DNA of 42,651 nucleotides from Eubacterium sp. (GTDB lineage Bacteria > Bacillota > Clostridia > Eubacteriales > Eubacteriaceae): assembly GCA_030524435.1 (NCBI GenBank), contig JAUNGS010000014.1, positions 1-42,651 of the forward strand, in the 5' to 3' direction. The notes under the pieces are model-generated. The model saw only the letters and a list, made by a program, of their open reading frames with translations, searched no databases and was not told the DNA's origin. Position numbers and translations under genes: made by a program. This document shows, piece by piece, positions 16,506-23,816 of this stretch. Every line of letters begins with the position of its first letter. Within the stretch, counting starts at the first letter, position 1.

Positions 16506-17279
16506 ATGAAAAAAATGATTGTGCTGTGGCTGTTGGCGGCAGCTGTGCTTTTGACGGGCTGCGGTTCCTGGAGGGGTGACTCTGGCGAGGGTATGGCCCT
16601 GGATGAGCTCACCGATGGATTTTACGTTAAGTCTGGGAATTTGTTCTATCCCCTGGAGGCGGAGGGCAAAACCTACGACGGCGATATGGTTAAGCTGACC
16701 AATGCGGGAAAGTCGCAGATGATCTGGCTCTGGGAGGGGGGAAGCGCTATTCCAGAATACAAGGAGGGGGCAGCGCTGGTCTTAAAGCAGCATCAGGCCC
16801 TGCCGGAGCAGGTGTTCTTTCAGAAAATGGAGGACAAGGGCGTTACCCTGGGGATGATCTTGGCCCAGACGGCCACCCTCGATGTCTATGGGCTGTCGGG
16901 GGACGACAGACGCCGCCTCTGTCCGGGGAGCTCCGCCGAGGAGGTGCTGGCCTCGGCGGCCGAAAGCTACCAGGATCTGAGAATCTCGGAGATCGGCGGC
17001 GTCAAGGTCAGCCAGGAGCATCTCAGCGACATCAACACCTTTGAGGGCCTGACGCCGGGGGAGGACTACGCCGTCGGCATTTACGAGGGCTCGGTTTATC
17101 AGGAGGTTTATATGCGGGCAGATACCCGGGTGTTCAAAAGCGTCCCGGAGGTGCGCTGTATCGCAGACCAGTACCGTTACACCCGGGAGGGCTATGCCGA
17201 GGTTGTGCTGCCTGAGGAGCTGGAGCCAGGCTATTATTACATCGACGACGCAGGGCTTTTGCTGGTGACAAAAAACTGA
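16506..17279 (+). CDS. Lipoprotein of unknown function
   Basis: This 257-residue protein has a classical type II signal peptide: MKKMIVLWLLAAAVLLTGCG, with the lipobox LTGC placing Cys19 at the lipidated N-terminus. The mature part is mixed alpha/beta, with YYYIDDAGLLLVTKN at the end. No catalytic motif is visible. The start at ATG 16506 follows AGGGGT (16494-16499), and the signal sequence begins there. The frame is open earlier (16476), but that would prepend polar residues. It lies 10 bases after the previous gene and so belongs to the same unit. An outer-face component or substrate-binding role for the T4SS-linked complex is possible. Confidence 0.75.
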   Translation: MKKMIVLWLLAAAVLLTGCGSWRGDSGEGMALDELTDGFYVKSGNLFYPLEAEGKTYDGDMVKLTNAGKSQMIWLWEGGSAIPEYKEGAALVLKQHQALPEQVFFQKMEDKGVTLGMILAQTATLDVYGLSGDDRRRLCPGSSAEEVLASAAESYQDLRISEIGGVKVSQEHLSDINTFEGLTPGEDYAVGIYEGSVYQEVYMRADTRVFKSVPEVRCIADQYRYTREGYAEVVLPEELEPGYYYIDDAGLLLVTKN

Positions 17280-17344
17280 GAAAACAAAAAACAAGCCCAG
17301 TGCGGGTTAGTTCCAGAGAATTTTAAGAACAATTGGAGAAAAGA

Positions 17345-17875
17345 ATGAAAAGAAAAATACAGATCAAACCCTATTTTAAGGGCCCGGGCCCCTATCGCCT
17401 GCGCCTGAGGCCTGTGTACAGAAAAAGCCACGGCATCATCGGCCTGTACTGTGTCCACAAGGACTGCGGCTACAATTCCGCAAGCCGAAAAAGGGTGGAT
17501 GAGGGCGAGGAGGATGCCGTTGAATTTGGCTTTTGCCTGAATACCTGGAAAAATATGTATGTGGACGAGCATGCCCGCTGCTGCTCCAGGGTGTACAAGG
17601 GCGCTCAAAATTATATGAGAAAGCTGTTTTTGCAGATGTTTCAGGTTGGCGACTGGATTGAGGTGCCGGTGACCCTGCTGGACGGCAGGATCTTAGATCC
17701 CAGGGAAAGGCACCGGGTGAGGACAGTTCAGATTGTTCAGATTCTGCCCTATACCTGCGTGGTCTCCGACACCGTGGGAAAGCATTGCTTTACCAGAAGC
17801 CTTAGCTTCAGCGATTTGATTGGCGGCGAGATGGCGCGCCGGGAGCGGGTGGTAATGGCCCAGCTTGCGGAGTAA
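17345..17875 (+). CDS. Unrecognised cytoplasmic protein, last gene of the block
   Basis: This 176-residue basic protein has no signal peptide or membrane helix. Its N-terminal half contains several Cys and His residues (YCVHKDCGYN, FCLNTW, HARCCSRVY), which could bind metal. The C-terminal half has VGDWIEVPVTLLDGRILD followed by a VQIVQILPYTCVVSD strand, reminiscent of a small beta-barrel. I chose the ATG at 17345 after GGAGAA, although a TTG at 17333 is also in frame. It is separated from the lipoprotein by 65 bases and ends exactly where the convergent trmB ends. The function is unknown. Confidence 0.65.
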   Translation: MKRKIQIKPYFKGPGPYRLRLRPVYRKSHGIIGLYCVHKDCGYNSASRKRVDEGEEDAVEFGFCLNTWKNMYVDEHARCCSRVYKGAQNYMRKLFLQMFQVGDWIEVPVTLLDGRILDPRERHRVRTVQIVQILPYTCVVSDTVGKHCFTRSLSFSDLIGGEMARRERVVMAQLAE

Positions 17876-18529
17876 TCACGGCATTTTGACGACGGTCATT
17901 TTAATGGGAATCCCCTCGTCGGAAAACATTTTTTCGTGCTCCGTGACGATGTTGTCGGGATACCCGCCCTCCCGGTGGAGATCCCGGGTTAAAAAGAGAC
18001 TCTCAAAATCCATGGCCTCAAAGTATTTTAGGGAGGCGTCAAAGAGCAGGTCGCTGTCGGTTTTAAAGTGAATTTCACAGCCTGGAACACAAAAGCTGCG
18101 GTAGCGCTCCAGCTGTCGGGTGTAGGTCAGCCGCTTTTTATTTTGACGGCGCTTGGGCCAGGGGTTGCAGAAATTGATGTAAATGCGCTCGACGGCGTCC
18201 TCGGGGGCGAGGATGTCAGTGATGCGCTCGATATCCCAGGCGGTAAGCCTCAGGTTGTCCACGGCGTCGCCGGCGTAGGCTGCCTCGATATTTCTTTTGG
18301 AAAGCCCCAAAACGGCGTCGATCATGTCGATGGCCAGGTAGTTGATCTCGGGATTGCGGTGGGCCAGGGCGGCGATGAAGCTGCCCTTGCCGCAGCCCAG
18401 CTCCAGGTGCAGCGGGGCGCTCTGGGCAAATTCTTTTTGCCAGGCTCCCCTGGCCATCCGGGGATCCTCCACAAAAAAGCCGCAGGCCAGAAGCTCAGGG
18501 CGGGCCCAGGGACGGGGTCGTATATGCAT
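17876..18529 (-). CDS. trmB: tRNA (guanine-N7-)-methyltransferase
   Basis: This SAM-dependent enzyme forms m7G46 in the variable loop of tRNAs. The 217-residue protein shows the SAM-binding motif LELGCGKGSF, the acidic AIDMI strand, the family signature INFCNPWPKRR, KTDSD, and the C-terminal TEHE motif. I chose the ATG at 18529 because GGAGGA lies seven bases upstream on the minus strand. An earlier in-frame ATG (18541) precedes that site. Its stop codon abuts the stop of the convergent + strand gene with no base between, leaving no room for a terminator. It is a housekeeping gene and marks the chromosomal edge of the T4SS block. Confidence 0.95.
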   Translation of the reverse strand: MHIRPRPWARPELLACGFFVEDPRMARGAWQKEFAQSAPLHLELGCGKGSFIAALAHRNPEINYLAIDMIDAVLGLSKRNIEAAYAGDAVDNLRLTAWDIERITDILAPEDAVERIYINFCNPWPKRRQNKKRLTYTRQLERYRSFCVPGCEIHFKTDSDLLFDASLKYFEAMDFESLFLTRDLHREGGYPDNIVTEHEKMFSDEGIPIKMTVVKMP

Positions 18530-18559
18530 AAAATCCTCCAATGGTAAATTTGATAAATT

Positions 18560-18588
18560 ATTGTACCATGAAGGGGTAAAAGATGCAA
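18560..18588 (-). promoter_or_regulatory. trmB promoter, minus strand
   Basis: Read on the minus strand, TTGCAT (18588-18583) and TACAAT (18565-18560) are separated by exactly 17 bases, and TGG directly precedes the -10, making it an extended -10 element. Transcription would start about 25 bases before the trmB ribosome binding site. Confidence 0.65.
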
Positions 18589-18624
18589 AATGATCATAAA
18601 AGGATTTAATTTGCCGCAGTTCTG

Positions 18625-18633
18625 TGATATAAT
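18625..18633 (+). promoter_or_regulatory. Promoter (-10) of the corrinoid protein gene
   Basis: TGATATAAT is an extended -10 (TGn plus perfect TATAAT) 34 bases before the corrinoid protein start. At 17-base spacing only TTTAAT (18605-18610) could serve as -35, and it is weak. Confidence 0.65.
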
Positions 18634-18666
18634 TTATTATTAAAAGTATAGTACAGAGAGGGAAGT

Positions 18667-19311
18667 ATGCTGGAGATGCTCACAAACGCCATCGAGGAGC
18701 TCGACGAGGACAGGGTTATAAAAATCGTCAAGCGCTGCATGGCGGCAAAGATAGATCCAAAGGAAATATGGATGACCTTGAACAAGGGTCTGGAGAGGGT
18801 TGGCAACCGCTACGAGACGGGGGAATACTCCATTGCGGATTTGATGGTTGTCGGAATTATTTTTGAAGATGTGCTGGAGTACACCAATGTCTGCAATATC
18901 TACGATGATATCAAGGACGAGGTCAGTGGAAAATCGATTCTTCTGGGCACCGTCGAGGGAGATATCCACGACATCGGGAAGTCTATTTTCAAGGGCGCCA
19001 TGCAGGCCGGGGGGTTTTTTGTCCACGATCTGGGCGTCGATGTCAAGGCCGAGGATTTTGTTGAGGCCTCGAAAAAATACCATTGCGATATCATCGGCCT
19101 CAGCGCCGTGCTGACGGACTGCATCGTCAGCATCAAGGAGGTTGTGGAGGCCTTTGCGGCGGCGGGGATGCGCGATCAGGTAAAGATCATCATCGGCGGC
19201 TGCGTCGCCACCAAGACGGTCTGCGACTTTGTGAAGGCCGATGCCTACACAAAGTCGGCCATCAAGGGTGTGGAAATCTGTCAGAGGTGGTTGCAGAATG
19301 AGCAAAACTGA
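18667..19311 (+). CDS. Methyltransferase cognate corrinoid protein (MttC/MtgC type)
   Basis: This 214-residue protein carries a B12-type cofactor. In methylotrophic acetogens and methanogens such proteins accept a methyl group from a substrate methyltransferase and pass it to tetrahydrofolate or CoM. A helical N-terminal cap (about 1-85) is followed by the Rossmann-like B12 domain with the DxHxxG motif (D99, H101, G104), His101 being the expected lower cobalt ligand. Further B12-binding signs are SAVLTD and IGGC. GAGAGGGAAG precedes the ATG. Its end overlaps the first GntR-type gene by 14 bases. Its likely partner is the MttB-family enzyme at 22305. No tetrahydrofolate-side methyltransferase or corrinoid activase is seen here. 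Confidence 0.9.
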   Translation: MLEMLTNAIEELDEDRVIKIVKRCMAAKIDPKEIWMTLNKGLERVGNRYETGEYSIADLMVVGIIFEDVLEYTNVCNIYDDIKDEVSGKSILLGTVEGDIHDIGKSIFKGAMQAGGFFVHDLGVDVKAEDFVEASKKYHCDIIGLSAVLTDCIVSIKEVVEAFAAAGMRDQVKIIIGGCVATKTVCDFVKADAYTKSAIKGVEICQRWLQNEQN

Positions 19312-20023
19312 AGCAAAATACATTGCCATTGCGGATTCCATTAAAAAGAAAATTCTGAATAAGATTTACGTGGCCGGGGACTGCCTGCCCTCGGAGAACA
19401 GCCTCTGTGAGGATTACGGCGTCAGCCGGATGACCATCAGAAAGGCCATCGAGGTTCTGGTGGGGGAGGGCTACCTGAAATCCTCTCCGGGCAAGGGTAC
19501 CTACGTCAGGGAGTACTCTCTGAATAAATTTGAGGTTGGCTTTGACATCGAAGAGGTTATCCAGGGAGGGTATTCTCTGGCAAAGCTTCTCCACGCCAAA
19601 ATCATGGCGCCGACCATCGATCTGGTCTACCATCTTCAGGTGGCGCCAAAGACGAAGCTGGTCTGCATCCGCTCCATGCTCTACCAGGGAAAGCGCCCGG
19701 TGGCCCTGGATGAAAAGTACATTCCCTATTTTCCCGGAATGAACATCAAGGAGGACAGCTTTAGCTATCGGGATATGGCAAACGTCGTCTTCGGCGAAAA
19801 TTACGGCTACGGCTACTGGGAAGAGGTGGATGTCAACGGCGTCATCACCGACGACGAGGTGCGGCGCTATTTTTTGGAGGAGGGCGGCGACCCGGGGGAG
19901 AAGCAGCCCTTTATGATGCTTTTTGAGCAAAAGCTCTACGATTCAGACGATATTCCCCTGGGCTACGGCAGGCTTTATGTCGAGGGAGATATCTGCTGCC
20001 TTCAGGGGCTGTCGAAGGTATAG
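19298..20023 (+). CDS. GntR-family regulator with UTRA-type effector domain (first of a tandem pair)
   Basis: This 241-residue DNA-binding regulator has an N-terminal winged helix with the GntR pattern DCLPSENSLCEDYGVSRMT, then RKAIEVLVGEGYL and GKGTYV. A C-terminal domain of about 160 residues resembles UTRA (HutC-type) ligand-binding domains (KLVCIRSMLYQGKRPVALDEKYIP). I chose the ATG at 19298 because it matches the GntR N-terminus. The longer frame from 19241 would read through corrinoid-protein coding sequence. It overlaps the corrinoid gene by 14 bases and precedes a second regulator by 11. It probably senses the quaternary amine or a product and controls the cluster. Confidence 0.87.
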   Translation: MSKTEAKYIAIADSIKKKILNKIYVAGDCLPSENSLCEDYGVSRMTIRKAIEVLVGEGYLKSSPGKGTYVREYSLNKFEVGFDIEEVIQGGYSLAKLLHAKIMAPTIDLVYHLQVAPKTKLVCIRSMLYQGKRPVALDEKYIPYFPGMNIKEDSFSYRDMANVVFGENYGYGYWEEVDVNGVITDDEVRRYFLEEGGDPGEKQPFMMLFEQKLYDSDDIPLGYGRLYVEGDICCLQGLSKV

Positions 20024-20034
20024 GAGGCCAGTGT

Positions 20035-20718
20035 ATGAAAACCTATGAATACATCCTCAACGATCTTCAGGGAAAGATTGAGCAGGGGGTCTATGCGCCG
20101 GAGCAGCAGCTGCCCTCCCTCAGGGAGCTGGCCAAAATTTACAGCACGACGCCGGTGACGGCCAAAAAAAGCCTCTCCATCCTCCAGGAGCGCGGCTATG
20201 TCTACGTTTTGGATCGCCACGGCTTCTTTGTGTGCTCAAAAAAGAACAAGCGCTACACCATGATCTTCAACGAGACGAAGAGCATTGATCAGCTGACGGA
20301 CATCAAAATTGTGGACATTAAAGAGGCCGATGAAAAAACGGTGCAGACCTATTTCAACCCCTCCGAGGCCGCCCAGGTGCGCTGTCTGCAGTTTACGCGG
20401 ATGCTGTACAACGGCACCATGCCCGTCGGCATCGACATCAAGTACATCATCCACAACTCCAGGGTTTCTTTTCCGGTGAAAAATCCCGAGCGGCTGATGG
20501 ACTCCATGAACCTCGTGTTGAATAATTACGACATTTACAAAAGCCTGGAGATTACGGTTATGACGGACAACACGCCGGTCAGGGAGTGTCTGTTTATCGG
20601 CCCGGAGGAGGGCGTTTTTAAGTTTAAGCAGACCTACAGAACCGTCAAGGGGCAGATCGTCGGCGTGTCGGAAACCTATGTTCCCTGTGAGGAGATTAAT
20701 CTGAAAATGAAATATTGA
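20035..20718 (+). CDS. GntR-family regulator with UTRA-type domain (second of a tandem pair)
   Basis: This 227-residue regulator has a winged helix in the N-terminal 70 residues (YAPEQQLPSLRELAKIYSTT, then AKKSLSILQERGYVYV). Its C-terminal domain resembles that of its neighbour (VRCLQFTRMLYNGTMPVGIDIKYI against VCIRSMLYQGKRPVALDEKYI). The two look like a diverged duplication. AGGAGG at 20022-20027 precedes the ATG. They could bind as separate factors or as a heteromer at the palindrome and direct repeats just downstream, in front of the MFS gene. The ligand is unknown. Confidence 0.85.
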   Translation: MKTYEYILNDLQGKIEQGVYAPEQQLPSLRELAKIYSTTPVTAKKSLSILQERGYVYVLDRHGFFVCSKKNKRYTMIFNETKSIDQLTDIKIVDIKEADEKTVQTYFNPSEAAQVRCLQFTRMLYNGTMPVGIDIKYIIHNSRVSFPVKNPERLMDSMNLVLNNYDIYKSLEITVMTDNTPVRECLFIGPEEGVFKFKQTYRTVKGQIVGVSETYVPCEEINLKMKY

Positions 20719-20727
20719 GACGGATGG

Positions 20728-20748
20728 GGCAAAGCCCCTGTCTTTGCC
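20728..20748 (+). other. Hairpin after the second GntR-type gene
   Basis: GGCAAAG and CTTTGCC form a 7-bp stem with a 7-base loop ten bases after the stop. A competing smaller GGGGC/GCCCC fold overlaps it. No T-run follows, so termination here would be inefficient or factor-dependent. A second small hairpin (TGCCCT/AGGGCA) lies at 20784-20796. Confidence 0.45.
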
Positions 20749-20839
20749 GAGGGTGTATCCTGCTGGGATGCGCCCTTTAATTTTGCCCTGAGGGCACAGC
20801 GCTCCGATAAATTTAGTCCCTGTAAAGGCGTAGATCGGA

Positions 20840-20865
20840 AATTGATATATACAGTTATATCAATT
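20840..20865. promoter_or_regulatory. Palindromic operator candidate upstream of the MFS-mttB promoter
   Basis: AATTGATATA and TATATCAATT are perfect 10-base inverted arms around a 6-base centre, ending 26 bases before the -35 box. The size and symmetry fit the site of a dimeric regulator such as the GntR-type proteins encoded immediately upstream. The position, just upstream of the promoter, suits activation or a looping repressor. Confidence 0.65.
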
Positions 20866-20891
20866 GTTATATATTTTTTTATTGAAAACCA

Positions 20892-20935
20892 TTGACAAGG
20901 GATGAATACCGCGCTATACTTGTAGCATACTTGTA
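20892..20935 (+). promoter_or_regulatory. Promoter with overlapping direct repeats in front of the MFS-mttB genes
   Basis: A consensus -35 TTGACA (20892-20897) and -10 TATACT (20915-20920) are separated by exactly 17 bases. The 9-base repeat ATACTTGTA occurs at 20916-20924 and again at 20927-20935, an 11-base phasing that places both copies on the same DNA face across the -10 and start site. This looks like a repressor site. The transcript leader would be about 60 bases, too short for a riboswitch. Confidence 0.8.
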
Positions 20936-20985
20936 TATGACACACGTCCGGACAACCTGTGTTAAAATCCTGGAGGGGAAAACGA

Positions 20986-22263
20986 ATGAACAAAAAAGAA
21001 GTAAACAGCGAAAGCATCAGCAATTTCACCAGAACTGCTGTCATTGGCATCGTCAGCTCCGGCGCCGTAGTCGTCTATCTGACCTACCTGATCCGATACG
21101 TGTTCTACGAGCCGGTGCTTCAGAGCTTAAACCTCACCAATGAGCAGCTCGGTATTCTCTACGGTCTCTACGGCACCACCGCCATGATTTCCTACCTGCC
21201 CGGCGGCATTCTCGCAGATAAAATTCGCGTGAAGTACCTGGCCACAGCGGGCTTTGGGATCTCGGCGATTCTGACGCTCTGGTATTCAACTCTGCCGAGC
21301 TACGAAATGCTGAAGATTATGTTCCCGTTGTTTGGGATCTGTACAACCTTTATCTACTGGGGGATTCGCTACAAGGGGATCCGCCTGGTCAGCAACGACA
21401 ACACCTATTCCAGAAACATCGGTATCAGCTATGGTATCGTCGGGATTTTGGGACTGGTGGTCAACTTTATTTCCATGTGGATCTTCGATCAGTTTGCGGA
21501 AATGTCCGCCGGCTTCAACGCCGTGCTGATGTTCTACGCGGGGCTGAATATCCTGTTTGCCATTGCCTCCTTTGTGCTCATTCCGAAGTTTGAGGGAGAA
21601 ATTGTCACAACCCGCAAGAAATTCGACCTATCCGAGCTGGTGGCAGCCATCAAGCACCCCGGCGTATGGCTCACAACCCTGAGCATGTTCTTTATCTATA
21701 CCGTTTATACCTCGCTGAGCTACACGGTTCCCTACGTTACCGCAGTCTTTGGCGCCAGCGTTGGAACGGCGGCCCTCATGGGCAATATCCGTATGTACGG
21801 AACCTCCCTGTTCTCATCGCCGATCATCGGCGCCCTGGCCACAAAAATTAAATCGCCGGCCAAGACGATGCTGCTCTGCATGGGCATCACGGCCATCTGT
21901 CTGTTTGTCATCGTCGTGGCTCCCCACAGCGCAGTGTTCATGATTCCGGTAATCATTTTGATCATGGTCTTATCCTTCTTCTTAAACGGCGCCTACGGCG
22001 TAGCCTCATCGCTGTTTACTGAAACCGACGTTCCGGCGACAATCTTTGGCTCGGCCTCGGGTATTCTGTCGGTTATCGGATTCTTACCGGACATGTTTGT
22101 ATCGCCCATTGCGGGTAAATGGCTGGATCAATTTGGAAACGGCGCCTACAACTACATCTTCATCGCCCTGGGCGTGAGTGCGCTGTTGTCCATGGTCTGC
22201 GCCTTCCTGGTTCTGATTTACAACAAAAAGAGAAAATCACCGGACGTCTCAACAGAAGCATAG
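20986..22263 (+). CDS. MFS transporter, likely for a quaternary amine or methylated substrate
   Basis: This 425-residue inner-membrane carrier has about 12 hydrophobic helices in two halves, and the MFS loop signature after helix 2 reads GGILADKIRVKY. I chose the ATG at 20986 because GGAGGGG lies at 20972-20978. An earlier in-frame ATG (20959) sits before that site. It is cotranscribed with the MttB-family gene 41 bases downstream. Related mttB homologues in Eubacterium are often accompanied by MFS or BCCT carriers, so substrate import or product export is likely. The substrate cannot be read from the sequence. Confidence 0.85.
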   Translation: MNKKEVNSESISNFTRTAVIGIVSSGAVVVYLTYLIRYVFYEPVLQSLNLTNEQLGILYGLYGTTAMISYLPGGILADKIRVKYLATAGFGISAILTLWYSTLPSYEMLKIMFPLFGICTTFIYWGIRYKGIRLVSNDNTYSRNIGISYGIVGILGLVVNFISMWIFDQFAEMSAGFNAVLMFYAGLNILFAIASFVLIPKFEGEIVTTRKKFDLSELVAAIKHPGVWLTTLSMFFIYTVYTSLSYTVPYVTAVFGASVGTAALMGNIRMYGTSLFSSPIIGALATKIKSPAKTMLLCMGITAICLFVIVVAPHSAVFMIPVIILIMVLSFFLNGAYGVASSLFTETDVPATIFGSASGILSVIGFLPDMFVSPIAGKWLDQFGNGAYNYIFIALGVSALLSMVCAFLVLIYNKKRKSPDVSTEA

Positions 22264-22304
22264 TGACATCGGTGTGATTTAAATTCTAGCAAAGAGAGGA
22301 TAAA

Positions 22305-23711
22305 ATGGAATTAGAAAACCTGTTTTTAAAAGCGAAGGATGTGGAGTTTATCCACGAGCAGTCAGTGAAGCTGCTGAAGGAAGTGGGCTGTGTCTTTGAG
22401 GATGACCGTGCCGTTGAAATTTTTAAAAAGCACGGCGCCACCGTGGACGGCTACACCATCCACTTCACCGATGAATTGATTGAAAAGGGCTTAAAAACCG
22501 TCGTCAAGGGCTTTGATATCCTGCGCCCCGACGGCTCCGTCTACAGCATGGGCAACGGCAGCAAGACCATGGCCACCGCAGGCAGCCCGCCTTACGTCTA
22601 CGAAAACGGCGGCTTCCGCTTCGCCGAGATGCACGACTACGTCGATATCTGCAAGCTGGTTCAGACCAGTGACTGCATCGACATGACCCATCTGCTGCTG
22701 TGCGACACCTACGATATTCCCAGAGAAGAGCGCTCCTACTACATGGCGGCGGCGCTTTTAAACTACACGACCCTGCCCATCTCCCTGACAGCCCTGGCCA
22801 CCAAGGAGCACGATTCCGGCGTCGTGGCCAACAACGTGGTCAAGATGATCCAGGACTTCATGGATGTCCACGACAAATACGTGGCCGTGGGCTGCATCAG
22901 CCCCATCTCGCCCCTGGCCTGGGTTAAGGACAGCCTGGACGCCATGTTTGCCTACTGCGAGCTCAACCAGCCCATGCAGCTGGCCACCTGCTCACTGCCG
23001 GTGCTGACAAGCCCCGCCTCGGTGCTGGGGACCATCATCCAGAACAACGCCGAGCTCTTGGCGGTAACCGTGCTGATTCAGCTGATCAAGCCGGGCCTGC
23101 CGGTGTTCTACGGCAACACCTCCACCTCCACGAACCTGAGGGCGGTATCCATGGCCCTGGGCAACGCCGAGACGGCCCTGATCTCTCTGGCCAGCGCCGC
23201 CATGGCCAAGCACTACGGCATGCCCTTCAGAACCTCCGGCGCCCTCAACGACGCCGTGGACGTGGACTTCCAGGCCGGTGTGGAATCAACCATGAACCTC
23301 ATGAGCGGCGTCCTCAGCGACACCGACCTGCTGTTCTTCAGCTGCGGTATGCTCAGCGGCTTCAACGTCAGCTCCCTGGAAAAATACGTCGCCGACGAAC
23401 AGCTCATCAAGCTGCTGAAGCGGATGAGCCAGGGCATCGCCATCGACTACGACAAGGACTACACCAAGGAGATCGCCAAGGTTGGTCCCCGGGGCAACTT
23501 TATGTCTGGACGTACCCCCAAGGAATACCGCAAGGAACACTACGTGCCGGATATGTTCGTCAAGGTGGACTACAACACCTGGCAGACCGAGGATGGAAAA
23601 TCCATCAAGGAAAAGGCCTCGGCGAAGGTTGCCGAGCGTCTGGCTTCCTACCAGGAACCGGAAAAAACACCGGAGCAGTTAAAGGTAATCGAAAAGTATT
23701 TAGTTAAATAA
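22305..23711 (+). CDS. MttB-superfamily methyltransferase without pyrrolysine (quaternary-amine:corrinoid type)
   Basis: This 468-residue TIM-barrel-type enzyme should move a methyl group from a quaternary amine to the cobalt of the corrinoid protein encoded at 18667. It opens with the family-like NLFLKAKDVEFIHEQSVKLL and has the conserved GSPPYVYENGGFR and ASAAMAKHYGMPFRTSGALNDA regions. The frame is uninterrupted by a TAG, so it is not the pyrrolysine trimethylamine enzyme. It belongs with MtgB (glycine betaine), MtpB (proline betaine), MtcB (carnitine) and MtyB relatives. Ribosome binding site AGAGAGGA is just upstream, and a strong terminator follows. The exact substrate is unresolved. 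Confidence 0.88.
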   Translation: MELENLFLKAKDVEFIHEQSVKLLKEVGCVFEDDRAVEIFKKHGATVDGYTIHFTDELIEKGLKTVVKGFDILRPDGSVYSMGNGSKTMATAGSPPYVYENGGFRFAEMHDYVDICKLVQTSDCIDMTHLLLCDTYDIPREERSYYMAAALLNYTTLPISLTALATKEHDSGVVANNVVKMIQDFMDVHDKYVAVGCISPISPLAWVKDSLDAMFAYCELNQPMQLATCSLPVLTSPASVLGTIIQNNAELLAVTVLIQLIKPGLPVFYGNTSTSTNLRAVSMALGNAETALISLASAAMAKHYGMPFRTSGALNDAVDVDFQAGVESTMNLMSGVLSDTDLLFFSCGMLSGFNVSSLEKYVADEQLIKLLKRMSQGIAIDYDKDYTKEIAKVGPRGNFMSGRTPKEYRKEHYVPDMFVKVDYNTWQTEDGKSIKEKASAKVAERLASYQEPEKTPEQLKVIEKYLVK

Positions 23712-23725
23712 CAGGTAAAAAATGA

Positions 23726-23767
23726 GAGAAACGGGCAGGGTTAATTGCCCGTTTCTCGGTGTTTTAA
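23726..23767 (+). terminator. Intrinsic terminator after the mttB-type gene
   Basis: A perfect 12-bp stem (GAGAAACGGGCA / TGCCCGTTTCTC) with an 8-base loop is followed by GGTGTTTT. The T-run is short, but the stem is strong. It separates the MFS-mttB unit from the BCCT gene. Confidence 0.85.
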
Positions 23768-23816
23768 GTGAATTGGCGGTTTTAATGATCGCAGCGATGG
23801 ACTTTGGGGTGAGAAT

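Noticed and set aside
17860-18680. Attachment site of a conjugative element near trmB
   Set aside because: No tRNA, integrase, relaxase or direct repeat is visible, and the genes abut with no gap.
20719-20985. Riboswitch or attenuator before the MFS gene
   Set aside because: The consensus promoter lies at 20892-20920, which leaves a leader of only about 60 bases. The hairpins are upstream of it and lack T-runs.
22305-23711. Pyrrolysine-type trimethylamine methyltransferase
   Set aside because: The frame has no internal TAG codon, and no pyrrolysine genes are in the window, so the betaine-type MttB relatives fit better.
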